Under the pieces are notes generated by a model. The model was not told the origin of the DNA, searched no databases, and saw nothing but the letters and a program-made list of their open reading frames with translations. A stretch of 64,000 nucleotides of DNA from positions 1,634,001-1,698,000 of the forward strand of contig JANQAK010000001.1 of NCBI GenBank assembly GCA_024707075.1, in the 5' to 3' direction. The position numbers and the translations under genes are program-made. Within the stretch, counting starts at the first letter, position 1. Each line of letters starts with the position of its first letter. Below, piece after piece: positions 9,339-19,410 of the stretch. Source of the DNA: Afipia sp. (lineage in GTDB: Bacteria > Pseudomonadota > Alphaproteobacteria > Rhizobiales > Xanthobacteraceae).

Positions 9339-10040
9339 TCAGGTTTCCTTGAAGCGGTAACCGACGCCGTACAGCGTTTCGATCATTTCGAAGTCGTCGT
9401 CGGCCGCCTTGAACTTCTTGCGCAGGCGCTTGATGTGGCTGTCGATGGTGCGGTCGTCGACATAGACCTGATCGTCATAGGCCGCATCCATCAGCGCGTT
9501 GCGGCTTTTCACCACACCGGGCCGGGTCGCGAGCGCCTGAAGGATCAGGAACTCGGTGACGGTGAGGGTTACCGGCTCGTTCTTCCAGGTGCAGGTGTGA
9601 CGCTCCGGGTCCATGCGCAGCAAGCCACGCTCCAGCGCCTTGGCGTCCAGTTCCTTCTGCGTGGCGGTGGGGTCCTTCGGCACCGCGCGGCGGAGCACCG
9701 CCTTGACGCGCTCCACCAGCAGCCGCTGCGAGAACGGTTTGCGGATGAAATCGTCGGCACCCATCTTGAGGCCGAACAACTCATCGATTTCCTCGTCCTT
9801 GGAGGTGAGGAAGATCACTGGCAGGTCGGACTTCTGGCGCAGGCGGCGCAGCGTCTCCATGCCGTCCATGCGCGGCATCTTGATGTCGAGGATGGCGAGG
9901 TCCGGCGGCGACGTCTTGAAACCGTCGAGGGCCGACGCGCCATCCGTATAGGTCATGATGCGGTAGCCTTCGGCTTCCAGCGCGATCGAGACCGATGTGA
10001 GAATGTTGCGGTCGTCATCGACCAAGGCGATTGTGGGCAT
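9339..10040 (-). CDS. chvI: Response regulator ChvI
   Basis: A 233-residue OmpR-family regulator. The receiver domain starts [16 protein letters not shown], with the phosphorylated Asp52 in [13 protein letters not shown] and the conserved Lys in FLTSKDEE. The C-terminal winged helix ends [30 protein letters not shown], typical of ChvI. The ATG at 10040 fits the family length; the ORF extends 86 codons upstream without a sensible protein. It is first in the minus-strand run to ptsH, divergent from the gene at 10283. Confidence 0.96.
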   Translation of the reverse strand: MPTIALVDDDRNILTSVSIALEAEGYRIMTYTDGASALDGFKTSPPDLAILDIKMPRMDGMETLRRLRQKSDLPVIFLTSKDEEIDELFGLKMGADDFIRKPFSQRLLVERVKAVLRRAVPKDPTATQKELDAKALERGLLRMDPERHTCTWKNEPVTLTVTEFLILQALATRPGVVKSRNALMDAAYDDQVYVDDRTIDSHIKRLRKKFKAADDDFEMIETLYGVGYRFKET

Positions 10041-10282
10041 GAGCCTGCTTTCCAAATCGATAGTTTCGGGCGTGGCGACTGTGTACTGACCGGGTGAACC
10101 GGGATGCCGTGAAATAAGGCGTTCGCTTATCTTCAACGAGCAATGCAAGCTGGGCTGAAATGTGACCGAGTTCCTGAACCCTGCGAATACGGGAACTTGA
10201 CGCTTATATAAGACCATTGTTCCGGGATATAACCCCTTTTGGCCGCAAAAAAGCCCGTTAACCTTTGAATTCAGGCCCATAA
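10041..10282. promoter_or_regulatory. Divergent intergenic region chvI / HugZ-like gene
   Basis: This 242-base AT-richer segment must contain the start signals of both divergent genes. It contains TTGACG (10197-10202) and GATATAAC further on, but the spacing does not make a clear promoter, so I do not assign exact elements. Confidence 0.4.
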
Positions 10283-11020
10283 ATGGACCCTTCCACACAC
10301 GTCAAACCGGCCTGCCTGACCCGCTCGCTGCTCGCGCGCTCCCGTCAGGGCGCGCTCGCGACCCTGATGCCGGGGTCCGGCGATCCCTACTGCTCGCTGG
10401 TCAATGTCGCCTCGCTACCGGACGGCTCGCCGATCCTGCTGATCTCGCGGCTCGCGGTTCATACCAGGAATATTCTGAACGATCCGCGCATGTCGCTGAT
10501 GCTGGACGAACGTGGGCCGGGCGATCCGCTGGAAGGTGCGCGCATCATGCTGGCGGGCACGGCGGAAGAGGCGCGGGGCGACGACGTTGCACTGCTGCGG
10601 CGGCGCTATCTCGCGGCTCATCCCGCGGCGGAGGAATTCGCGGGCTTTCGCGATTTCTCATTTTTCCGGATCAGGCCGAACGGCGTTCATCTGGTCGCAG
10701 GGTTCGCCCGCATTGTTGATCTCGCGCCGAAAGATTTTCTGACCGATCTTACCGGCGCGGAAGCATTGCTCGAAGCCGAGCCGGACATTGTCGCGCACAT
10801 GAATGCCGATCATGCGGACGCCATGAATCTGTATGCGACAAAACTTCTCAATGCTTCGGACGGCGCGTGGCGCTGCGTCGGGTGCGATCCGGAAGGGCTC
10901 GATATGCAAGCCGACTCGCGCACGCTCCGGCTCGAATTCCCGCAGCGGATCGCCGCACCTGCCGCACTGCGGCAAACGCTCAAAACTCTGGCAGGGCAGG
11001 CCCGCAGCGCACAAATCTGA
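10283..11020 (+). CDS. HugZ-like FMN-binding split-barrel protein with DUF2470
   Basis: A 245-residue protein. The N-terminal part (about 10-150) has the pyridoxamine-5'-phosphate-oxidase split-barrel pattern: [23 protein letters not shown], then [21 protein letters not shown]. The C-terminal part starts [20 protein letters not shown], the conserved motif of DUF2470, whose histidines bind haem in HugZ. Proteins of this architecture are linked to haem breakdown or haem-iron use. It is a single gene between the divergent chvI promoter and pckA. The haem-related role is inferred from family, not shown here. Confidence 0.85.
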   Translation: MDPSTHVKPACLTRSLLARSRQGALATLMPGSGDPYCSLVNVASLPDGSPILLISRLAVHTRNILNDPRMSLMLDERGPGDPLEGARIMLAGTAEEARGDDVALLRRRYLAAHPAAEEFAGFRDFSFFRIRPNGVHLVAGFARIVDLAPKDFLTDLTGAEALLEAEPDIVAHMNADHADAMNLYATKLLNASDGAWRCVGCDPEGLDMQADSRTLRLEFPQRIAAPAALRQTLKTLAGQARSAQI

Positions 11021-11247
11021 TGACAAATCAGACGTTGGTGATGTGTGAAACATAAATGGGCAGGTTGCGTTGGAACGATTCCGCGACCTCGTCAACCAAA
11101 ACGCCGGGACCCGCTTGGCAATCTGCGCGTTGGCCACTAATAACTCGCTGGATCGAGGCCCGGGATCTATCATCCCCGGCATCCGCGACGGGGCGTTTGG
11201 CGACAGGCGCGCGAAACGATACGCGGTCTTTGTGGGAGATTCTGAAA

Positions 11248-12864
<1,617 letters not shown>

Positions 12865-12890
12865 TTGTTTCGCGACAGGTTCTGAATGCG

Positions 12891-12919
12891 AAAGGGCGGC
12901 TCGGTGAGCCGCCCTTTTT
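12891..12919 (+). terminator. Rho-independent terminator of pckA
   Basis: A 12-base stem AAAGGGCGGCTC / GAGCCGCCCTTT (12891-12902 with 12906-12917) with a GGT loop, followed by a T run (12915-12919). It lies 26 bases after the pckA stop. Confidence 0.9.
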
Positions 12920-12947
12920 ATTGCCCGGAATGTTGCGACGCCTGACC

Positions 12948-13835
12948 TCAGCGCGCCGTGGCCGTCGTGGTGCCGGTGGTCTTGCCGGTGGCGACGTTCA
13001 GGATCGAACCGTTCTGAAGATCGATCCGGTACACTTCGCGCAGCACGTTTCCGGCGAAGCCAAGCTCGACGATGGAGATGGTCTTGAACGAGACCGGGAT
13101 GCCGTCGGGCAGGATCTGGTTGAACTCGGTTGCGGCTTGATTCAAGTCCTTCTGCAATTCCGGCGTGAACTTCGCGTTGCTGTAGACCAGCGTGTTGTGC
13201 GGGTTGTACGAACGCAGTTCCTTGCCGTCCTTGACGACGTTGACACCGCTGACGCCGACGGTTTTCACCAGGTCCTTCGCGGCATCGCTCATCTTGTCGT
13301 AGACGGGCCCCGTGCAGCGCGGCAGCGGACCGTCGCGCAGCGGCGTGAGCGCGGCGGTGGCGGCGGTGTTGAACGCCATCATGGTCTCGAAGCCCTGGCC
13401 TTCCTTGACGATTCCGAGATCGAGCCACCATGGCTGTCCCGCGCCCTTGGCGGCTTCGGTGGTGTAGAAGTTCTTCAGGGTGACGTCGAGAACGCCCGGC
13501 AGCTTCGGCAGCGCCTTCAGCATCTTGTCCGGCGTGGTTGGGTCCGCGCTGTGGATGTGGACCACGGTCACATGCGGAATGTTGTACATCTGCGCTTCGG
13601 TGTCGAGCTTGGCGTTGAGCAGCTTCTCCCGAAGCAGGCCCCTGACCGTGACATCAAGAGTGTCGTTCACGTCCTTCGGAAGCGGGTAGACCAGTCCGAA
13701 GGTGCGGGCGTGCTGCCGGAATCCGGGGGCGGAGAGCGAACTGTTGTCGATCTCGGCATGCGCGCTGAATGCGAACACGGATGCTGCGGCGGCGACGGCA
13801 ACGGTCGCGACGCGATGGGATAATTTCTGAATCAT
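12948..13835 (-). CDS. Exported protein with 2H-phosphoesterase-like motifs
   Basis: A 295-residue protein with a signal peptide (residues 1-27, ending AFSAHA). I do not recognise a named family by whole sequence. Two short motifs stand out: IPHVTVVHIHS (His88, Thr90) and YNPHNTLVYSN (His213, Thr215). The pair, about 125 residues apart, matches the H-x-T/S pattern of the 2H phosphoesterase superfamily (LigT, 2'-5' ligase and cyclic phosphodiesterase-like), and P-H-x-T-L is typical of the second motif. If right, this is a periplasmic phosphodiesterase-like enzyme. The ATG at 13835 starts the signal peptide; the 10 codons upstream are not needed. It is a single gene between pckA and the thioesterase gene. 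Confidence 0.6.
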   Translation of the reverse strand: MIQKLSHRVATVAVAAAASVFAFSAHAEIDNSSLSAPGFRQHARTFGLVYPLPKDVNDTLDVTVRGLLREKLLNAKLDTEAQMYNIPHVTVVHIHSADPTTPDKMLKALPKLPGVLDVTLKNFYTTEAAKGAGQPWWLDLGIVKEGQGFETMMAFNTAATAALTPLRDGPLPRCTGPVYDKMSDAAKDLVKTVGVSGVNVVKDGKELRSYNPHNTLVYSNAKFTPELQKDLNQAATEFNQILPDGIPVSFKTISIVELGFAGNVLREVYRIDLQNGSILNVATGKTTGTTTATAR

Positions 13836-14023
13836 GGAGAACTCCAGGTTGGCTGTTGGCCACACTCGTCAACCCGGAAATGGCGGCGGGAGCCGCGGTA
13901 ACAGATGCCGGATCATGAGCAGGTCGGCGGACCATGGACCGCGAATATGACAGCTGGATTGGGCGTCGGCGCGGCGCGCTGCGACAATTCGCCCTCATCG
14001 ATGGGGCATCGCACGCCGGCGGT

Positions 14024-14857
14024 TCAGGCCTTGAAATACACGACCTGCGATGTGGTCGCGAGCAGGCGGCCGCCAGGTGACCACAGTTCGCCGGTCTGGT
14101 CGCTGAAACTCTTGTGAAAGCTGTTTGCGTCAGCGGTGCCGAGTACTGCCGTGATGTCCTCAGTGGCGAGGTCGGCGGCGTCGGCATGAAACACCGTGGT
14201 CAGCGATACCGTTCCGATCGGAACGATGGTGCCGCGGGCGTGAAAGATGCGCGCGAAGAACGTGTCGGACATCGATAGCAGCGACAGGAAATCGATGCGC
14301 CGGGGCGTGGCATCGCTGAGCCACATTTTCGAATAGGCGCTGGCGGGAACGTCGTGAGGCGCGGCGTTGTAGCGCGGTGTACCTTCCACGAAACGGAACT
14401 GATACTGCCGTACCCAGTTGGCGATGCCACTGTCCGGAATCGGCTCGACCTGATCGAACGGCGGCGCGCCGGGAAACGTCGCCGGCTGATGCGACCATGA
14501 GGGGCGGCGCACTGCGAACACCGCGGTGGCGAACGCCGCGACCTCCTTGTTCTGGGAAAGCTCAACCATCCAGTGCTGCGTCGAGCGGGTCGCCTTGATG
14601 AGGCGCACATCAAGTGCGAACGATCCCTTCGCGACCGGCGCGCAAAGATTGACGGTGATCGACAGCGGATCGCCGATGCGGTCCGGCTGCTCCATGATCG
14701 CACGCAGCAGGGTCGCGGCGGTGGCGCCGCCGAATGGACCGACGAAGGCGAAGTAATCTTCGCTGGCCGTGCCGCGCAGCTTGCCGTCCACGGTCATGAC
14801 CTGCGTGGCGCGGTCGAACGGATGGAGAGCGGCTGTCTCGGCTGTCTTCTCAAGCAT
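14024..14857 (-). CDS. Acyl-CoA thioesterase, TesB-like double hotdog
   Basis: A protein of about 277 residues. The N-terminal half has LHPFDRATQVMTVDGKLRGTASEDYFAFVGPFGG, and the middle has APVAKGSFALDVRLIKATRSTQHWMVELSQ; the C-terminal half has WLSDATPRRIDFLSLLSMSDTFF and ends with a second hotdog strand set. This is the two-hotdog pattern of the TesB/acyl-CoA thioesterase II superfamily (thioesterase-like, 4HBT_3). It probably hydrolyses acyl-CoA or a related thioester; the substrate is unknown. The ATG at 14857 is chosen because sequence upstream reads into low-quality coding; an alternative ATG exists 23 codons upstream. Confidence 0.75.
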   Translation of the reverse strand: MLEKTAETAALHPFDRATQVMTVDGKLRGTASEDYFAFVGPFGGATAATLLRAIMEQPDRIGDPLSITVNLCAPVAKGSFALDVRLIKATRSTQHWMVELSQNKEVAAFATAVFAVRRPSWSHQPATFPGAPPFDQVEPIPDSGIANWVRQYQFRFVEGTPRYNAAPHDVPASAYSKMWLSDATPRRIDFLSLLSMSDTFFARIFHARGTIVPIGTVSLTTVFHADAADLATEDITAVLGTADANSFHKSFSDQTGELWSPGGRLLATTSQVVYFKA

Positions 14858-15033
14858 CGGGGCCTCCGGTTTCCGGCCGCGAGTTTTTACGGGATCGCCG
14901 CCGAATTCAATGACGGGGGAGGTCATGCCGGTCATGCGGAGCGTCGCGAAGCCGGTTTTGAACCCGGACGTGCGCTGTTGCGACATAGTGAAGCAATCCC
15001 GCATATTTCGCCGGGGCAATCGAGGGGATCATT

Positions 15034-16002
15034 GTGACTGTTCCACTATTTGTCAGGCTTGGCGCACTCGCGCTCGTTCTGTGTTCGGCGGCATGCAGTC
15101 CGGACAACAGCAATTCGAATACGAGCAAAGCGTCTCCACGGGCGGAGGCCGCCGGTCAGCCCGTCTCGACGGCCCGCCAGATTCAGCCCTGGGGACAGCT
15201 CCCCTTGTCGGCGGAGACCGAGACGACGCTGAAGGCGCGGGACAGTTTCAAGGAATGTCCCGAGTGTCCCGAGATGGTGGTGGTGCCGGCGGGCAGCTTC
15301 ATGATGGGCACGCCGGCGGATGAGCCGGTTCGTCACAACGGCGAAGACCCGGTGCATCGGGTCACCATCGCCAAGCCATTCGCGGTCGGCCGCTTTGCCG
15401 TCACTTTCGACGAATGGGATGCGTGCCTCGCCGACGGCGGCTGCAACGGCATCACCGGCAAGGACGGCGGCTTCGGCCGCGGCCGCATGCCGGCGCAGGG
15501 CCTCAGCTACGACGACGTGCAGACCTATCTCGTGTGGATCTCGAAAAAGGCCGGGCGAACCTATCGGCTTCCCAGCGAATCCGAGCGGGAGTATTTCACG
15601 CGCGCGGGCACCACCACGCCGTTCTGGTTCGGCAAGATCGCGACGCAGCAGGACGCCAACTACGACGCCTGGATGCCCTATGCGGAATCCCCGCGCGGCG
15701 AAACCAGCAAGGGGCCGAAGCCGGTGGATTCCTATGCGCCGAATCCGTTCGGGCTCTATCAGGTTTCCGGCAATATTTTCGAGTGGACGCAGGACTGTTT
15801 CAACAAGCGCTACAACGAGGACAAGCCGTCCGACGGCCGGCCGTGGCTGGACGGCGATTGCAGCAAGCGCATGACGCGCGGCGGGCGGTGGAGCTTTGCG
15901 GCGAACATGCTCCGCTCCGGCTACCGGAACGCGGAAAGCGCGGACTTCGCCGGCACGGTCTATGGCTTCCGCGTGGTGCGGGATCTGACAGCGGCGCAGT
16001 GA
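15034..16002 (+). CDS. Exported formylglycine-generating-enzyme (SUMF1) domain protein
   Basis: A 322-residue protein starting at GTG 15034 with a GAGGGG ribosome-binding sequence upstream. The N-terminus is a signal sequence ending CSAAC, close to but not a canonical lipobox, so it may be a lipoprotein. From about residue 85 there is a SUMF1/FGE fold: VPAGSFMMGTPADE, GRFAVTFDEWDAC, YRLPSESEREYFTRAGT, NPFGLYQVSGNIFEWTQD and TRGGRWSF...YRNA...YGFRVVRD. No sulfatase gene is nearby, so a true sulfatase-activating role is not supported; many bacterial members of this fold have other ligand-binding or regulatory roles. Confidence 0.85.
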   Translation: MTVPLFVRLGALALVLCSAACSPDNSNSNTSKASPRAEAAGQPVSTARQIQPWGQLPLSAETETTLKARDSFKECPECPEMVVVPAGSFMMGTPADEPVRHNGEDPVHRVTIAKPFAVGRFAVTFDEWDACLADGGCNGITGKDGGFGRGRMPAQGLSYDDVQTYLVWISKKAGRTYRLPSESEREYFTRAGTTTPFWFGKIATQQDANYDAWMPYAESPRGETSKGPKPVDSYAPNPFGLYQVSGNIFEWTQDCFNKRYNEDKPSDGRPWLDGDCSKRMTRGGRWSFAANMLRSGYRNAESADFAGTVYGFRVVRDLTAAQ

Positions 16003-16019
16003 GAGAGTTGCGCTCTGGC

Positions 16020-16095
16020 GTCATTGCGAGCGAAGCGAAGCAATCCAGGGGCAGAAAATCTGGATTGCTTCGTCGCAAGTGCTCCTCGCAATGAC
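16020..16095. repeat. Dispersed palindromic repeat (GTCATTGCGAGCG family)
   Basis: The arms TCATTGCGAGCGAAGCGAAG / CAATCCAG and CTGGATTGCTTCG...CGCAATGAC can pair. It is the second copy of the family seen at 474-584. Confidence 0.85.
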
Positions 16096-16119
16096 AGCTT
16101 TGCGGGTGCTGAAAACACC

Positions 16120-16545
16120 TCAGCCTTCCAGCGTCGCATCCAGCGTGATGGTCGCCTTCAGCAGTTTCGACACCGGGCAGCCGGCCTTCGCCATGCCGGT
16201 GAGCTTTTCGAATTGCTCCTGCGTCGCGCCCGGAATCTTCGCTTTCAGCGTCAGATGCACGGCGGTGATGGAAAAGCCGTCGCCATCCTTGTCGAGCGAG
16301 ACTTCGGCTGTGGTTTCCATCTTCTCGGCGGTCAGCTTCGCTTCGCCGAGGATGAGCGAAAGCGCCATGGTGAAGCAGCCGGCATGGGCCGCGCCGATCA
16401 GTTCTTCGGGATTGGTGCCGGGCTTGCCCTCGAAGCGCGAGGCGAAGCCATAAGGATAATTTGTCAGCGCACCGCTCTTGGTCGAGATCGCGCCCTTGCC
16501 GTCCTTGATGCCGCCGCTCCAGACGGCCGATCCTTGAGTCTTCAT
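16120..16545 (-). CDS. OsmC family peroxiredoxin
   Basis: A 141-residue OsmC/Ohr-superfamily protein that detoxifies organic hydroperoxides. It starts MKTQGSAVWSGGIKDGKGAI; the two reactive cysteines are Cys57 in AAHAGCFTMALS and Cys123 in AKAGCPVSKLL, both conserved. The length matches OsmC (about 140). The ATG at 16545 is chosen over the ORF start at 16626 because it matches the family N-terminus. No regulator is adjacent. Confidence 0.92.
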   Translation of the reverse strand: MKTQGSAVWSGGIKDGKGAISTKSGALTNYPYGFASRFEGKPGTNPEELIGAAHAGCFTMALSLILGEAKLTAEKMETTAEVSLDKDGDGFSITAVHLTLKAKIPGATQEQFEKLTGMAKAGCPVSKLLKATITLDATLEG

Positions 16546-16760
16546 GGTGTCGCGCTCCGTTTTCTGGTGGGGAGATTTGCTGGCTGACAGACGCCCCGAG
16601 AGGCGCGCGGTCAGGCTATCAGACATCAGGCGACGGCCCTGTGCACAGAATATTGATCTTAGAACAAATTAAGAACACTTTAGTAAGTCATTGATATATC
16701 ATTATGATTCGGCCCCTTCGACCACCATATCTTGGGTCTGTCAATGATCTCGGGGACTAC

Positions 16761-17192
16761 ATGTCCACTATCGCCTTCGACAACACCGCGCTGACGCGCA
16801 TCGCGGACTTCGCCCGCACGCTGTCCCGCCTCCATGCCGCCGCCCGCACCAGGCTGGTGGAGGACGACCACATCGACCGCGAGTTCAACGCGGTCTGCAT
16901 GTCGGTGTGGGGCTACACCACCGACGACTTCAGCGACGACCTGTTCTCGCTGAAGGACCACGAATTTCTCGACACGCTGGACGAGGCGCGGGCGCGCATC
17001 TTCGCCGCCGAGCACGGCTACGATCTGGTCGACGACGCCGGCATCCTCGCCGACTGGTGGGGCTATTGCTGGATGATCCTCGCCGAACATTGCGGCCTGC
17101 TGACGCCGGAGATCAGGGCCAAGGCACGCATGGCGATGGAGGAGAAATATCTCGCCGCGCCCAACGTGATCGGCGTCATCGTCGGGCGGTGA
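16761..17192 (+). CDS. Hypothetical acidic protein
   Basis: A 143-residue protein if it begins at the ATG at 16761 (MSTIAFDNTALTRIADFART), which follows a CGGGGA sequence; an in-frame ATG at 16704 gives 162 residues. I do not recognise it. It is acidic and helical, with a Trp-rich segment (ADWWGYCWMILAEHCG) near residue 115. No signal peptide or membrane segment is visible. Codon use matches its neighbours, so it is likely a native gene. An AT-rich stretch at 16650-16710 is a plausible promoter region. Confidence 0.65.
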   Translation: MSTIAFDNTALTRIADFARTLSRLHAAARTRLVEDDHIDREFNAVCMSVWGYTTDDFSDDLFSLKDHEFLDTLDEARARIFAAEHGYDLVDDAGILADWWGYCWMILAEHCGLLTPEIRAKARMAMEEKYLAAPNVIGVIVGR

Positions 17193-17200
17193 ATTGGTGA

Positions 17201-17298
17201 GTCATTCCGGACGGTTCGCGAAAGCGCACCGATCCGGAATCCGGATGCATTGAAGGATGATTCCGGGTTCGCTCGTTTTACGCGCGCCCCGGAATGAC
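17201..17298. repeat. Palindromic repeat (GTCATTCCGG type)
   Basis: The outer arms GTCATTCCGG (17201-17210) and CCGGAATGAC (17289-17298) are exact complements. Inner material is also GC-rich and partly palindromic. It separates the hypothetical gene and the DUF2865 gene, tail to tail. Confidence 0.75.
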
Positions 17299-17390
17299 AG
17301 CGGGTGAGGGCCGGCGGTCATGGGTCCCCCGCTGGAGCCTGTCATCGGCCGGCGAAGCCGGACCCGTTGGCGGCGACGACGTGGAGGGAT

Positions 17391-18224
17391 TCACAGCGCG
17401 CGTCTGGCTTTCGGCGCGGCGATCCTGGGCATGGACGCGTCGGGCGCCATCGGCTGGGCGAATTTCGGCTCCGGCAGCGAACTCGTGATGTCCTGCGACG
17501 AATAGGTGTCTTCGGAGATTTCGGCCGCGACCGGCGCGACCTTCATTTCGCCGAGCCGTGCGCGCAATTCCTGCGTCAGGCCGGGATAGTTGTTCACGGG
17601 GGTGAATTCCGCGGTCTGGCCGTTCGCTGTCCTGGTGCCGGAATAGGCGACCAGCCCATTCGAGGTGGCGACGATGTCGCCGGGGCGCAGCGTGGTGTCG
17701 AGCGACAGGTCGACCGGCGCGAGGCCCGCGGGGTCGCGGCCGTTGCAGGTGCAGTCCGCCTTCAACGCCTTGCGATAGGCAAACGCATTCGGCGTATCGA
17801 CATAGCGCTCGCCCATGTTGCCGACGGCGTAGTCGATGCTGTTGCCGGAAAACACCTTGGTCGCGCTCGCCGGACAGAACGACTGGCACATCTGCGCCGG
17901 CGTGCCGCCGCCGCGCGCGGTGAGCGGGAAATAGCGGCCGTCGCAGGTTCGCACGCAATAGGTGGTGAAGCGTCCGCTTGCCGCCGCCGGAGCCGGCGCG
18001 GGTGCGGGATTGGACAGGCCGAACGGATCGGCAAAGGCGTTGCTTTGCGGCTGCGACGCCGGCGTGCGCTCCGGCTTCTCGTTGCCGAACAGGAAATCGA
18101 AAATGCCGGCGGAGGCCGCGCGCGGCGCAAGCGCCACCGGTATCGCCAGCAGGACGGCGAGAACAAGCGTCATGCGGCGCCGCACGCGCGAAATACGCAA
18201 CTGACTACGCAACACCGACACCAC
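17391..18224 (-). CDS. DUF2865 exported protein
   Basis: A 277-residue protein (226 or so after signal cleavage). A signal peptide ends near PRAASA. The core has YCVRTCDGRYFPLTARGGG, CQSFCPASATKVFSG, IDYAVGNMGERYVDTPNAFAYRKALKADCTC, which is the cysteine-rich DUF2865 pattern found mainly in Bradyrhizobiaceae and allies. The function is unknown; the six conserved cysteines suggest disulfides in the periplasm. The C-terminus is low-complexity. The start may be the GTG at 18224 or the ATG at 18173, where the signal peptide would begin directly; neither has a clear RBS. Confidence 0.82.
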   Translation of the reverse strand: MVSVLRSQLRISRVRRRMTLVLAVLLAIPVALAPRAASAGIFDFLFGNEKPERTPASQPQSNAFADPFGLSNPAPAPAPAAASGRFTTYCVRTCDGRYFPLTARGGGTPAQMCQSFCPASATKVFSGNSIDYAVGNMGERYVDTPNAFAYRKALKADCTCNGRDPAGLAPVDLSLDTTLRPGDIVATSNGLVAYSGTRTANGQTAEFTPVNNYPGLTQELRARLGEMKVAPVAAEISEDTYSSQDITSSLPEPKFAQPMAPDASMPRIAAPKARRAL

Positions 18225-18344
18225 CCACGCAACGCTGACGCCCGCGGCAGCGATTGCCGCAGCGTCAACGACCTTAATGCGTGATGGTAAACGCGAGGTT
18301 AGGGAGTAATGGCTTGGACATCGATGCGAGCAAAGACTCGATCC

Positions 18345-18441
18345 GTCATCCTGAGGTGCGAGCTCTTGCGAGCCTCGAAGGATGACGAGTTATGCCGCCA
18401 CCCTTCGAGGCCTCCGCTTCGCTCCGGCACCTCAGGGTGAC
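18345..18441. repeat. Palindromic repeat (GTCATCCTGAGGTGC family)
   Basis: The arms GTCATCCTGAGGTGC and GCACCTCAGGGTGAC pair with one wobble; inner arms GCCTCGAAGG and CCTTCGAGGC also pair. Its right arm supplies the stop codon of panE (18432-18434). Confidence 0.85.
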
Positions 18442-19333
18442 GGCGCTTTGTGCGCCTCGCGCAATTTGACCATGACTTGCAGCGCCAGATTCACCGGCGT
18501 TGGAATGCCGAGTTCAGCGCCTTTTCTCACCACATAGCCGTTCAGATAATCGATCTCGGTGGGCTTGCCGCGCGCCAGATCCTGCGCGGTCGAGGAATAC
18601 TGGTTCGGCATGGTGTTGGGCAGCGCGAGAATGGTCTCGCTGATATCGGCGGAATCGGAATGCCCGACGCCTGCGCGACGGCAAGGCATTCTTCGATGAC
18701 GCTTTCGACCACATCGGTCACGCCGCTCACTGCGAGCAACGGCCCATAAGGCATCTCCGCCACCGCCGACAGTGCGTTGTAAGCGCAGTTGGTGATGAGC
18801 TTGACCCAGAGCGCGCTGATGACGTTGTCAGACACCGTCGTGGGGATCGCGGCATCGCTGAATTGCCGCGCAATGTTCACGCTCGCCGGTGACGGGCCGA
18901 TGATCAGTTCACCCCGGCCGTGGTGCTTGACGTGTCCCGGGCCTGCCATTTCCGTGGCAACGTAAACGACGGCTGGAATCGCCACCTGCCTGATGGTGGT
19001 TTGCAGGCGCTCGGCATTGTCCACGCCGTTCTGAAGACACAGTACCGTGGCGTCAGGTGTCAGAAATGGCGCGATCGACCGTCCGGCGGTTTCCGTGTCC
19101 GCCGATTTGACGCAGAACAGGACGACATCGGCGCCCTCGACGCCTGATGCTTCCGTCGTTGCCTGCATCGGGACTGCGCCGGTGAAGGCGCGGCTTTCGA
19201 GCAGGAGGCCGCGCTGCTTCACGGTGTCGGCATGCTGGGGCCGCGCGATCAGGGTTACATCATGGCCGGCGCGCGCCAGCATGGCTCCGAAATAGCCGCC
19301 GACCGCGCCGGCTCCCATCACTGCGATCTTCAT
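18432..19333 (-). pseudogene. panE: 2-dehydropantoate 2-reductase, frameshifted
   Basis: The gene encodes ketopantoate reductase (pantothenate pathway, NADPH-dependent). The N-terminal Rossmann motif MKIAVMGAGAVGGYFG is intact, then VVLFCVKSADT and LQNGVDNAE. The frame breaks near 18657: residues up to QASGIP are in one frame and DSADISETILALPN onwards in the next. Adding one base at the GG run 18657-18658 restores one 300-codon frame (GIPDSADISET), so a single-base deletion or sequencing error is likely. The stop codon lies in a palindromic repeat. If the deletion is real the enzyme lacks its C-terminal domain and is inactive. Confidence 0.88.
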
Positions 19334-19410
19334 TGCATTCCATCCCCGCTTCACGAGCCTTGCGGGCCACGCAAACGATATTGTACGCGGGTCGCGGCGC
19401 GCCGTCTTCG

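Noticed and set aside
10197-10233. TTGACG and TATAA boxes as a promoter
   Set aside because: The spacing (about 25 bases) is too long for a standard promoter.
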